A stretch of 64,000 nt of DNA from Pseudomonadota bacterium (GTDB lineage Bacteria > Pseudomonadota > Gammaproteobacteria > Steroidobacterales > Steroidobacteraceae): NCBI GenBank assembly GCA_016705325.1, contig JADIYJ010000012.1:124001-188000 (forward strand), read 5' to 3'. This document shows, one piece after another, positions 35,134-43,336 of this stretch. Under the pieces are notes generated by a model. The model searched no databases. It was given only the letters and a program-made list of their open reading frames with translations, and was not told the origin of the DNA. The number at the start of each line of letters is the position of its first letter. Position 1 is the first letter of the stretch. A program made the position numbers and the translations under genes.

Positions 35134-37512
35134 ATGAGCTTTTTCACGAACCTGCGCGCTGACCGCCTGATCGCCGAGATCAAGGCCGCCGACGACAGCG
35201 ACGATCACAGGACGTCGCTGGAGAAACTCGCGCGCCTCGGACCAGCGGCCGTTCCCCGCATCCTCGACGCACTGGCAAGTGCCGACAAGCGGGAAACCGC
35301 CGGCTTCGTCGCGGTGCTGACGGCCCTGCTCGACAACAAGACGTTCCCGGTCATTGCTGCCGGACTGACGGAAGGCAACCAGCGCACCGTCTCCGGGGTC
35401 GCGACCGCGCTGTCCAATTCCCGCAATTACGCGGCCAACCTGCTGTTCGGCCTGCTCGACCAGCCGGCGATGCCGAAGGGCACGGTCGTCGGCATCCTCA
35501 CCGCGCAGAAGGCGCGCCTCAACGCGCGCGACGTGCTGCAGCGCGCTTACAACCAGGACGCGGCCGAGAAGGCGGCGATGTTCCGCATCGTCTCCGACAT
35601 CGCCGACGCCAGCATCGTCCCCGAATTGCTGAGCCGCCTCGAGGGCAAGGACCCGATCGCGCGCACGCACATCATCAACATCCTGGCCCGGTTCAACCGG
35701 CGCGACGTCGGCGTGGCGCTGCAGCGGCAGCTCAAGGACACCAACAAGTTCGTGCGGCAGGCCGTGCTGAATGCGCTGACCGGCTTCGAAGGCAACGTCG
35801 ACGTCGGCCTGCTCTGCGACGTCCTGCGCGACCCCGACGTGGAGACGCAGCAGAAGGCGATCGATGCGATCGTGCGCGCCAACGACCCGGACACCATGCA
35901 GCACCTGATCGGCGTGCTGCGCGACGAGGACGAGAATGTCCGCCGCGCTGCGGTCGAGGTGCTGAACGAAATCGGCACGCCGGCGCACGTCAAGACCCTG
36001 CTGCAGACGATCAAGGACGACGACTGGTGGGTGCGAAGCCGCGCCGCCGACGCGCTGGCGAAGATCGGCGGCCCGCGCGTGATCGAGGCCGCGCTCGAAC
36101 TGATCCGCGACCAGGACGAGGAGGTCCGCCGCGCGGCCATCGAGATCCTGAACCAGACCAAGGACGAGCGCGCCATCGGCTACCTGATCGAAGCCACACG
36201 CGACAAGGACTGGTGGGTCCGCGAGCGTGCGGTCGACGCGCTTGCCGAAATCGGCAGTCCGCGCGCGCTGCCTACCCTGCTCGACCTCCTGCGTGCGAAC
36301 GACGCGCGTTCACTGCCGACGGTGACGCGTGCAATCGGCAAGCTCGGCAGCTCAACCGTGATCCCGCAACTGCTGCCGCTGTTGCCGGGCGCGTCGAAGG
36401 AAGCGCGGCTCGAGATCATCACCGCCCTCGCGCGACTGGCGGACGACAAGTCCGTCGACGCCGTGCGCGCCCGGCTGGAATCCTTCAGCGGCGAATCGGC
36501 CGACCCGACGGTCAGCCACGCGGCGATGCGCGCGGTCGAGGACATGGATGCGCGTTTTTCGACGGGCGTGCGCGACGCGCAGCGAGGCGCGGCCCGCATG
36601 GCCGAGCCATCGCGGACATTGCTCGCCGAGAAGCTGGACTTCGACGGCCTCGTGCGCGAGGCCGCGCCGTCGCAGCGTCTCGACATCTCCGCCCTCGCGC
36701 CGGGCGACGTGCTCGAAGGTCGTTACAAGTACCTGCAGAAGATCGGCAAGGGCGCATTCGGCACCGTGCTGCTCATGGAAGACACCGTCGTCGACGAACG
36801 GCTGGTACTCAAGTTCCTGAACCCGAACGTCTCGCAGGACGAGGAGATGATGAAGCGGTTCGTGCACGAGCTGCGCTACTCGCGCAAGATCACGCACCGC
36901 AACGTCATCCGCATCTACGACTTCCTGTTCATCCGCGGCAATTACGCGATCTCGATGGAGTACTTCCCGTCGCATACGCTTGGCCACGAGATCAACGACA
37001 AGCCGCTCCCGGTCGACAAGGCCGTGCGCTTCGCGATGGACGTCGCCACCGGCATGTCCGTTGCCCACCAGTCGGGCATCATTCACCGCGACCTGAAGCC
37101 GGCCAACGTCCTGATCGACGACACGGGCCTGCTCAAGATCGTGGACTTCGGCGTGGCTGCCGCGCAGCATCAGGGCGACACCCAGCTCACCAAGACCGGT
37201 TACGTGATCGGATCGCCGAAATACATGGCACCCGAGCAGATCCTGGGCAAGAAAGTCGACGAGCGCGCCGACGTCTACTCGCTCGGCGTGATCCTGTATG
37301 AGATGCTCACGGGCGAGCCGCCCTATCACCGCGGCGACCACATGGCGGTCATGTACCAGCATGTCCAGGGCAAGGCGAAGCCGCCGATCGAGGTGAATCC
37401 CGGCATTCCGCCGGGCCTGTCCGAGATCGTCGCCAAGGCGATGACCGTGGACAAGGCGCGGCGCTTCCAGACCATGGACGAGCTGCGCTCCGCGCTCGAG
37501 CGTTACCTGTGA
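35134..37512 (+). CDS. HEAT-repeat serine/threonine protein kinase
   Basis: 792 residues. Residues about 30-450 are HEAT/PBS-lyase-like helical repeats; two consecutive ~62-residue units are nearly identical (DDDWWVRSRAADALAKIGGP and DKDWWVRERAVDALAEIGSP). Residues about 528-792 form a Hanks-type kinase with all key parts: glycine loop IGKGAFGTVLL, Lys in RLVLKFLN, catalytic IIHRDLKPANVLID, KIVDFGVAAA and GSPKYMAPEQI. No membrane segment is seen. It is followed after 7 nt by pilT, so it probably phosphorylates or scaffolds the pilus retraction motor; this is inferred from context only. Confidence 0.92.
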   Translation: MSFFTNLRADRLIAEIKAADDSDDHRTSLEKLARLGPAAVPRILDALASADKRETAGFVAVLTALLDNKTFPVIAAGLTEGNQRTVSGVATALSNSRNYAANLLFGLLDQPAMPKGTVVGILTAQKARLNARDVLQRAYNQDAAEKAAMFRIVSDIADASIVPELLSRLEGKDPIARTHIINILARFNRRDVGVALQRQLKDTNKFVRQAVLNALTGFEGNVDVGLLCDVLRDPDVETQQKAIDAIVRANDPDTMQHLIGVLRDEDENVRRAAVEVLNEIGTPAHVKTLLQTIKDDDWWVRSRAADALAKIGGPRVIEAALELIRDQDEEVRRAAIEILNQTKDERAIGYLIEATRDKDWWVRERAVDALAEIGSPRALPTLLDLLRANDARSLPTVTRAIGKLGSSTVIPQLLPLLPGASKEARLEIITALARLADDKSVDAVRARLESFSGESADPTVSHAAMRAVEDMDARFSTGVRDAQRGAARMAEPSRTLLAEKLDFDGLVREAAPSQRLDISALAPGDVLEGRYKYLQKIGKGAFGTVLLMEDTVVDERLVLKFLNPNVSQDEEMMKRFVHELRYSRKITHRNVIRIYDFLFIRGNYAISMEYFPSHTLGHEINDKPLPVDKAVRFAMDVATGMSVAHQSGIIHRDLKPANVLIDDTGLLKIVDFGVAAAQHQGDTQLTKTGYVIGSPKYMAPEQILGKKVDERADVYSLGVILYEMLTGEPPYHRGDHMAVMYQHVQGKAKPPIEVNPGIPPGLSEIVAKAMTVDKARRFQTMDELRSALERYL

Positions 37513-37519
37513 GGCTGCA

Positions 37520-38617
37520 TTGGCGCGCATCGACGCATTCCTGAAGCTCGGCGCCTCGCAAGGCTGCTCGGACGTCCACCTCGCGGTCGGCGTGCCGCCG
37601 ATGCTGCGCATGAACGGCGACCTGCTGCCGATCAAGTTCCGCAACCTGGCCGAGGCCGAACTCGAAAGCTACGTCACGGAAATCCTGACGCCCACGCACC
37701 AGGAGCAGTTCCGGAAGGGCCACGACGTCGATTTCTCGTACGTCTCCGAGGACAACGCCCGTTTCCGCGTCAACGTCTTCCGCAAGGAGACCGGCGTCGG
37801 CGCGGTGTTCCGTGCCATCCCGAGCGACGTACCGTCGCTCGATTCGCTGAATCTGCCGCCGGTGGTGAAGAAATTCTGCGATTTCCACCAGGGCATGGTG
37901 CTGGTCACGGGCTCCACCGGCACCGGCAAGTCGACGACGCTCGCAGCCATGATCGACCACCTGAACCAGACGCGCCGGCTCAATATCATCAGCCTCGAGG
38001 ACCCGATCGAGTTCGTCCACCGCAGCAAACAGTCGCAGGTGATCCAGCGTGAACTGCACACGCACCTGCCCTCCTTCGCCGAGGGCGTGCGGGCCGCAAT
38101 GCGCGAGGACCCCGACGTGATCCTGGTCGGCGAGCTGCGTGACGCGGAGACGGTGCGCTGGGCAATGACCGCGGCGGAAACCGGGCATCTCGTGCTCGGC
38201 ACGCTGCACACGACCAGCGCAGTCAAGACGATCGATCGCATCGTCGACGCGCTGCCCGCGGAGGAACGCGAGCAGACCAAGAGCTTCCTGTCGCAGAGCC
38301 TGCTCGGGGTCGTCACCCAGTTCCTGGTACGCACACCGGACCTGCGCGCGCGCAAGGCCATCTGCGAGGTGATGGTCATGAACCGCGCGATCGGCAAGCT
38401 CATCACGTCCGAACAGTCGCACATGATTCCGTCGCAATTGCAGACCGGCCGCGAACTCGGCATGCAGACTCTCGACCAGGCACTGCTCGCCGCCATCCAG
38501 GCCCGCGAGATCGACCCGGAGGACGCGTTCGGTTACGCCAGCGACAAGAAGCCGTTTGCCCGCTACGTGCCCGAAGGCACGGCGATCCTCAAGGCAGACG
38601 TGACGCAGGGACTCTGA
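37520..38617 (+). CDS. pilT: Type IV pilus retraction ATPase, PilT family
   Basis: 365 residues from TTG with GAGG at good spacing. It has the secretion-ATPase core: Walker A TGSTGTGKSTT, Asp box IISLEDPIEFVH, Walker B DPDVILVGELRD and His box HLVLGTLHTTSAVKTIDR. It has the C-terminal PilT-type segment IPSQLQTGRELGMQTLDQAL. The canonical AIRNLIRE motif reads NRAIGKLITSE, so it is a divergent PilT. PilT hexamers retract pili for twitching. It is coupled to the kinase upstream and overlaps pilU by one base. Confidence 0.9.
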   Translation: MARIDAFLKLGASQGCSDVHLAVGVPPMLRMNGDLLPIKFRNLAEAELESYVTEILTPTHQEQFRKGHDVDFSYVSEDNARFRVNVFRKETGVGAVFRAIPSDVPSLDSLNLPPVVKKFCDFHQGMVLVTGSTGTGKSTTLAAMIDHLNQTRRLNIISLEDPIEFVHRSKQSQVIQRELHTHLPSFAEGVRAAMREDPDVILVGELRDAETVRWAMTAAETGHLVLGTLHTTSAVKTIDRIVDALPAEEREQTKSFLSQSLLGVVTQFLVRTPDLRARKAICEVMVMNRAIGKLITSEQSHMIPSQLQTGRELGMQTLDQALLAAIQAREIDPEDAFGYASDKKPFARYVPEGTAILKADVTQGL

Positions 38618-39732
38618 TGTCCACCGATACGACGACCCAGGTCACCAGCGCCGAGACGCCGCAGCACACGCCGCGGCGCATCGATGAATTCCTGCTGGAA
38701 GTGATCAAGCGCGGCGGCTCCGACCTGCACTTCGTCGCCGGCGACCCGCCGCGCATCCGCCTCAATGGCGAGCTGCAGTCGCTGCGCGACACACCCCTCG
38801 ACAAGCAGTTCGTGCGCGACACGATCATGGACTTCATCACCCGCCGCGCGCAGCAGCAGCTCGAGGAAAAGGACGGCGCCGATTTCGCCTATTCCATCCC
38901 GGGCGTTTCGCGTTTCCGCGTGAACGTGTTCAGGCACATCGGCGGGCTCGGTGCCGTGCTGCGAGCGATCCCTTCGAAGGCGCTGACGCTCGAGCAGCTC
39001 AACATGCCGCAGGCCGTGCGCAGCCTGTGCCGCGTCAACAACGGCCTGATCCTCGTGACGGGCAAGACCGGGTCGGGCAAGTCGACGACGCTGGCCGCGA
39101 TGATCGACGACATCAACGCGCGCGAGAAGGGCCACATTCTCACGATCGAGGACCCGATCGAGTTCGTGCATCCGCGCAAGAATTGCCTGGTCAGCCAGCG
39201 CGAGGTCGGCCTGCACAGCCCGGGATTTGCCGAGGCACTGCACTCGGCCCTGCGCGAAGACCCGGACATCGTGCTGGTCGGCGAGTTGCGCGACCTCGAG
39301 ACGATGAGCATCGCGGTCACGGCAGCCGAGATGGGCATCCTGGTGATGGGAACCCTGCACACCAACGGCGCCGCGCCCACCGTGGACCGCATCGTCAACG
39401 CCTTCCCCTCCGACAAGCAGGGTCACGTGCGGACCATGCTGTCGACGTCGCTGCGCGGCGTGATCTCGCAGCAGCTGATCATGCGCGCGGACAAGCGCGG
39501 GCGGGTCGCCGCGCTCGAGATCCTCATCAACACGCCGGCAGTCTCCAACCTGATCCGCCAGGGCAAGCTCGACCAGCTCGAGAACGCGATGCAGAGCGGC
39601 GGCGCCCACGGCATGCGGGTCATGGACTCGGCGATCAAGGAACTGTTCGACAAGGGCGTGATCAGCGGCCGCGCGGCTTACGAGAAAGCCATGAACAAGC
39701 CGCAGTTCGAGCAGTTCAAGGACATCGGCTGA
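38617..39732 (+). CDS. pilU: PilT/PilU-type retraction ATPase
   Basis: 371 residues, overlapping the pilT stop by one base. Walker A is TGKTGSGKSTT, then ILTIEDPIEFVHPRKNCLVS, Walker B DPDIVLVGELRDLETM and VMGTLHTNGAAPTVDR. The tail after NLIRQGKLDQLENAMQSGG with a C-terminal AYEKAMNKPQFEQF extension is PilU-like. PilU works with PilT under load. No pilin or pilus assembly genes lie in the window. Confidence 0.88.
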   Translation: MSTDTTTQVTSAETPQHTPRRIDEFLLEVIKRGGSDLHFVAGDPPRIRLNGELQSLRDTPLDKQFVRDTIMDFITRRAQQQLEEKDGADFAYSIPGVSRFRVNVFRHIGGLGAVLRAIPSKALTLEQLNMPQAVRSLCRVNNGLILVTGKTGSGKSTTLAAMIDDINAREKGHILTIEDPIEFVHPRKNCLVSQREVGLHSPGFAEALHSALREDPDIVLVGELRDLETMSIAVTAAEMGILVMGTLHTNGAAPTVDRIVNAFPSDKQGHVRTMLSTSLRGVISQQLIMRADKRGRVAALEILINTPAVSNLIRQGKLDQLENAMQSGGAHGMRVMDSAIKELFDKGVISGRAAYEKAMNKPQFEQFKDIG

Positions 39733-39800
39733 ACGGGGCCCCGGCATCGCGCTAGCGACTGCGCGTCGACAGGACACCGCAAGTCGACTGCCCTCAGCCT

Positions 39801-39890
39801 GCGCATTGCTCGGAGTCTCGGTACGTCCTCCGCGCCTTGGAAAGGCAGACACGCGGCGCGGAGGACGTACCGAGACTCCGAGCAATGCGC
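39801..39890 (+). repeat. Variable-stem palindromic element, copy E
   Basis: This is the longest stem of the family. Arms 39801-39836 and 39855-39890 are perfectly complementary over 36 nt. The loop is TTGGAAAGGCAGACACGC with the conserved 12-nt core. It has no second hairpin of its own before copy F begins. It lies between pilU and metG and faces copy F. Confidence 0.85.
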
Positions 39891-39928
39891 CGACAGTGCA
39901 GTGGCAGTGGACGTTGCTGCGGCGACAT

Positions 39929-40056
39929 GCGCCGTGCGAGCGCTCGCCCATGGCGAGTGCGAACTCAGGCGCTGTCGTCCAAGCGGCGGATTTGGTACCT
40001 CTCCTGCGCCGCGTGTCTGCCTTTCCAAGGCGCAGGAGAGGTACCAAATTCGCCGC
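39929..40056 (-). repeat. Variable-stem palindromic element, copy F
   Basis: Reverse copy. Hairpin 2: GCGCCGTG (39929-39936), a stem partly paired with a firm inner 6 bp (39943-39948 / 39952-39957), then CTCAGGCGC (39964-39972). Hairpin 1: arms 39983-40010 and 40029-40056, 28 nt with one G-T, around GCGTGTCTGCCTTTCCAA. It forms an inverted pair with copy E, 38 nt away. Confidence 0.83.
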
Positions 40057-40141
40057 AGGGCGCATCGTGCCGCAAGTCCGCCCCGGCGCGGCGGGCGCGC
40101 CGAATGGGGGCCGGATCGGACGCCTGCAACGGCCGCACGAC

Positions 40142-40150
40142 TGGCATAAT
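40142..40150 (+). promoter_or_regulatory. Extended -10 upstream of metG
   Basis: TGGCATAAT lies 33 nt before the metG ATG and is identical to the site before the kinase gene. It is downstream of palindromic copy F, so the repeat is probably not in the metG leader. Confidence 0.45.
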
Positions 40151-40183
40151 TGACGGTCCATCGACCCGGACTCCGCCGCCCCA

Positions 40184-42193
40184 ATGACCGCCCCCGCCAA
40201 GCGCACCCTGCTCGTCACCAGCGCATTGCCGTATGCCAACGGCGCGCCGCACCTGGGGCACCTCGTCGAGTACGTCCAGACCGACATCTGGGTCCGGTTC
40301 CAGCGCATGCGCGGCCACGACTGCCTGTTCATCTGGGCGAGCGACGCGCACGGCACGCCGATCATGCTCAAGGCCCGGCAGGAAGGCATAACTCCAGAGC
40401 AACTGATCGAGCGCGTGGGCGGCGAACAGCGCCGCGATTTCGGCGAGTTCGACATCTCGTACGACAACTTCCACACCACGCACTCGGACGAGAACCGCGA
40501 AGTCACCTACGAGATCTATCGCCGGCTGGTCGCGGGCGGCCACATCCGGCGCGAGACGATCGTGCAGGCCTACGACGAGCAGGCGAAGATGTTCCTGCCC
40601 GACCGCTACGTGCGCGGCACGTGCCCGAGGTGCGGCGCGCTCGACCAGTACGGCGACAGCTGCGAGGTCTGCGGCGCCACCTACACGCCCGCCGACCTGC
40701 TGCATGCCGTCTCGGTGGTGAGCGGCACGGCTCCGGTGCAGAAGCAGTCGGAGCACCTGTTCTTCAAGCTCGGCGACTTCGAGCCGATGCTGCGCGCCTG
40801 GACGGGCGGCGACCGCCTGCAGTCCGCCGTCACCGCCAAGCTCGGCGAGTGGTTCGACGCCGGCCTGCGCGACTGGGATATCTCGCGCGACGAGCCGTAT
40901 TTCGGCTTCGAGATTCCGGGCGAAACCGGCAAGTATTTCTACGTCTGGCTCGACGCTCCGATAGGTTACCTTTCGAGCCTGTTGCAGTACTGCCGCCGCA
41001 CCGGCCGGGATTTCGACCAGTACTGGAAGCCGGACAGTGCAGCGGAGGTATATCACTTCATCGGCAAGGACATCGTGTATTTCCACACGCTGTTCTGGCC
41101 AGCCGTGCTCGTCGGAGCGGGTTACCGGCCACCGACGGCGGTGTTCGCGCACGGCTTCCTGACCGTCAATGGGCTGAAGATGTCGAAGTCGCGCGGCACG
41201 CTGATCTCCGCGCGCACCTGGCTCGATCACCTGCCCGCCGAATACCTGCGCTACTACTTCGCGTCACGCCTCGGTGACGGCGTCGAGGACCTCGACCTCA
41301 ACCTCGACGACTTCGTGGCCAAGGTGAATTCCGACATTGTCGGCAAGCTCGTCAATATCGCCAGCCGGTGTGCCGGATTCATCGCCCGGGGCTCGGCAGG
41401 CAGGCTGGCCCCCGCGCTCGCGGACACGGCCCTGCAGGACGAATTCGCCGCGGCCGGCGAGCGCGTCGCCGCACTGTACGAAGGCCGCGATCTCGCCGGT
41501 GCGATGCGCGAAATCATGGCGCTCACCGACCGCGCCAACCTGTACATCGACCAGCAGAAGCCCTGGCTCATGGCGAAGGATCCAGCGCGGGCCACCGCAG
41601 TGCAGGCCGTCTGCACGCAGGGTCTCAACCTGTTCCGCGTGCTCGCGATCTACCTGAAGCCCGTCATGCCGAGGCTCGCCGCGGGCGCCGAGAAATTTCT
41701 CGGACTGCCCTCGCAGGCCTGGACCGATGCCGCAACGCCACTCCTCGACACCGCGATCAATGCCTACGAGCCGCTCGCCACGCGGGTCGACCCGGCCGCG
41801 GTCAAGGCGCTGCTGGCCGCGTCGGCGGAGAGCCTGAAGCCAGCGGACGTGCCGGCCGTGACCGCGGAGCTGTCAATCGACGACTTCATGAAAGTCGACC
41901 TGCGCATCGCGCGCATCGACTCCGCCGAACTGGTCGAAGGCGCAGACAAGCTGCTCAGGCTCGGGGTGGATCTCGGCGAGCTCGGCACGCGGCAGATTTT
42001 TGCCGGCATCCGTTCGGCGTACGAACCGTCGCAGCTCGTCGGCCGCCTGACGGTCGTGGTTGCGAACCTCGCGCCGCGCAAGATGCGTTTCGGCCTGTCC
42101 GAAGGCATGGTGCTCGCGGCCGGCCCCGGCGGACAGGAGATCTTCCTGCTCTCCCCCGATGCGGGCGCGACGCCCGGCATGAAGGTGAAGTGA
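40184..42193 (+). CDS. metG: Methionyl-tRNA synthetase
   Basis: 669 residues, class I. The HIGH-type motif is PYANGAPHLGHLVEYVQTD and KMSKS is GLKMSKSRGT. The connective peptide carries a four-Cys zinc knuckle (CPRCGALDQYGDSCEVCGA). A C-terminal Trbp111-like tRNA-binding domain covers about residues 565-669 (IDDFMKVDLRIARI, GIRSAYEPSQLVGR). It charges initiator and elongator tRNA-Met. It is followed closely by rnfA. Confidence 0.97.
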   Translation: MTAPAKRTLLVTSALPYANGAPHLGHLVEYVQTDIWVRFQRMRGHDCLFIWASDAHGTPIMLKARQEGITPEQLIERVGGEQRRDFGEFDISYDNFHTTHSDENREVTYEIYRRLVAGGHIRRETIVQAYDEQAKMFLPDRYVRGTCPRCGALDQYGDSCEVCGATYTPADLLHAVSVVSGTAPVQKQSEHLFFKLGDFEPMLRAWTGGDRLQSAVTAKLGEWFDAGLRDWDISRDEPYFGFEIPGETGKYFYVWLDAPIGYLSSLLQYCRRTGRDFDQYWKPDSAAEVYHFIGKDIVYFHTLFWPAVLVGAGYRPPTAVFAHGFLTVNGLKMSKSRGTLISARTWLDHLPAEYLRYYFASRLGDGVEDLDLNLDDFVAKVNSDIVGKLVNIASRCAGFIARGSAGRLAPALADTALQDEFAAAGERVAALYEGRDLAGAMREIMALTDRANLYIDQQKPWLMAKDPARATAVQAVCTQGLNLFRVLAIYLKPVMPRLAAGAEKFLGLPSQAWTDAATPLLDTAINAYEPLATRVDPAAVKALLAASAESLKPADVPAVTAELSIDDFMKVDLRIARIDSAELVEGADKLLRLGVDLGELGTRQIFAGIRSAYEPSQLVGRLTVVVANLAPRKMRFGLSEGMVLAAGPGGQEIFLLSPDAGATPGMKVK

Positions 42194-42212
42194 CACCGGC
42201 GACGAGGAGCCC

Positions 42213-42794
42213 ATGACCGAGCTGCTGCTGCTCGCGCTCGGAGCGAGCCTGGTCAACAACTTCGTCCTGTCGAACTTCCTCGGGCTCTGCCCGTTCATCG
42301 GCGTGAGTCGTCGCTTCGAGGCCGCGGCCGGCATGGCCCTCGCGACGCTGTTCGTGCTCACCCTGGTCTCGGGCCTGAGCTTCGCACTGTGGCAATGGGT
42401 GCTGGTGCCGCTGGGACTCGAGTACCTGCGCACGCTGGCTTTCATCCTGCTGATCGCGGGGGTCGTGCAGTTCACCGAGATCATGGTGCGGGCGACGAGC
42501 CCCCTCCTGCACCAGCTGCTTGGCATCTTCCTGCCGCTGATCACGACCAACTGCGCCGTGCTGGGCGTGGCGCTGCTGAACGTGAATCGCCAGCACGGCT
42601 TGCTCGAGTCGCTCGTCTTCGGTGCGAGCGCCGGCGCCGGCTTCGGACTGGCACTGTTGCTGTTCACGGCGCTGCGCGAGCGCCTGGACACCGCCGACGT
42701 GCCGCAAGCCTTCCGCGGCGCGCCCGTGGCATTGGTGACGGCAGGCCTGATGGCCCTCGCTTTCATGGGTTTCGCCGGGCTGGGGGCGCGGTGA
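42213..42794 (+). CDS. rsxA: Rnf/Rsx electron transport complex subunit A
   Basis: 193 residues, six membrane helices, starting MTELLLLALGASLVNNFVLS. It has the family segments NFLGLCPFIGVSRR, GIFLPLITTNCAVLGVALLN and GFAGLGAR. RnfA and RnfE form the inverted membrane pair that holds an Fe-S centre. It is first gene of rnfABCDGE, with GAGGAG upstream and a 4-nt overlap with rnfB. Confidence 0.96.
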   Translation: MTELLLLALGASLVNNFVLSNFLGLCPFIGVSRRFEAAAGMALATLFVLTLVSGLSFALWQWVLVPLGLEYLRTLAFILLIAGVVQFTEIMVRATSPLLHQLLGIFLPLITTNCAVLGVALLNVNRQHGLLESLVFGASAGAGFGLALLLFTALRERLDTADVPQAFRGAPVALVTAGLMALAFMGFAGLGAR

Positions 42795-43336
42795 ACCTCG
42801 ACGCGGTCGTCATCGCGGTGCTGGTCGCAGCGGCGCTCGCCGTCGCGCTCGGCGCTGCGCTCGGCTGGGCGGCTGCGCGCATCGAACCTGACGCCAGCGC
42901 GCTGGTGGAGCGCATCGACGCACTGCTGCCGCAGACGCAGTGCGGTCAATGCCTCTTCCCGGGTTGCCGGCCCTATGCGGTCGCCATCGCGAGCGGTGCA
43001 GCGGACATCGACCGTTGCCCTCCGGGTGGCGAGGTTACGGTACGCGCACTCGCGGCCTTGCTCGACCGTGCGCCGCGTCCGCTCGATCCCGCGTTCGGCA
43101 TGCCCAAGTCAGCACAGGTGGCATGGATCGACGAATCAAGATGCATTGGCTGCGCGCGCTGCCTTCCCGCCTGCCCGGTCGACGCCATCGTGGGCGCGCC
43201 CAGGCTGATGCACACGGTGATCACGGCGCAGTGCACAGGCTGCGAGCTCTGCCTGCCGCCCTGTCCCGTCGACTGCATCGAACTGCGCCCTGCCCCGGCT
43301 GTGTCGCGGCACCAGCGCCGGCCTTGCGCCGCGTGA
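42791..43336 (+). CDS. rsxB: Rnf complex subunit B (ferredoxin)
   Basis: 181 residues from GTG. It has one N-terminal membrane helix, the Fe-S domain LLPQTQCGQCLFPGCRPYA with a later Cys in DRCPPGG, and two 4Fe-4S ferredoxin motifs (CIGCARCLPACPVD, CTGCELCLPPCPVDCIEL). RnfB is the site where ferredoxin exchanges electrons. All cluster ligands are present. The C-terminus is short. Confidence 0.95.
   Translation: MNLDAVVIAVLVAAALAVALGAALGWAAARIEPDASALVERIDALLPQTQCGQCLFPGCRPYAVAIASGAADIDRCPPGGEVTVRALAALLDRAPRPLDPAFGMPKSAQVAWIDESRCIGCARCLPACPVDAIVGAPRLMHTVITAQCTGCELCLPPCPVDCIELRPAPAVSRHQRRPCAA

Noticed and set aside
39801..40056. CRISPR array
   Set aside because: Copies are inverted, unevenly spaced and few, the constant part is only about 15 nt inside a palindrome, and there are no cas genes.
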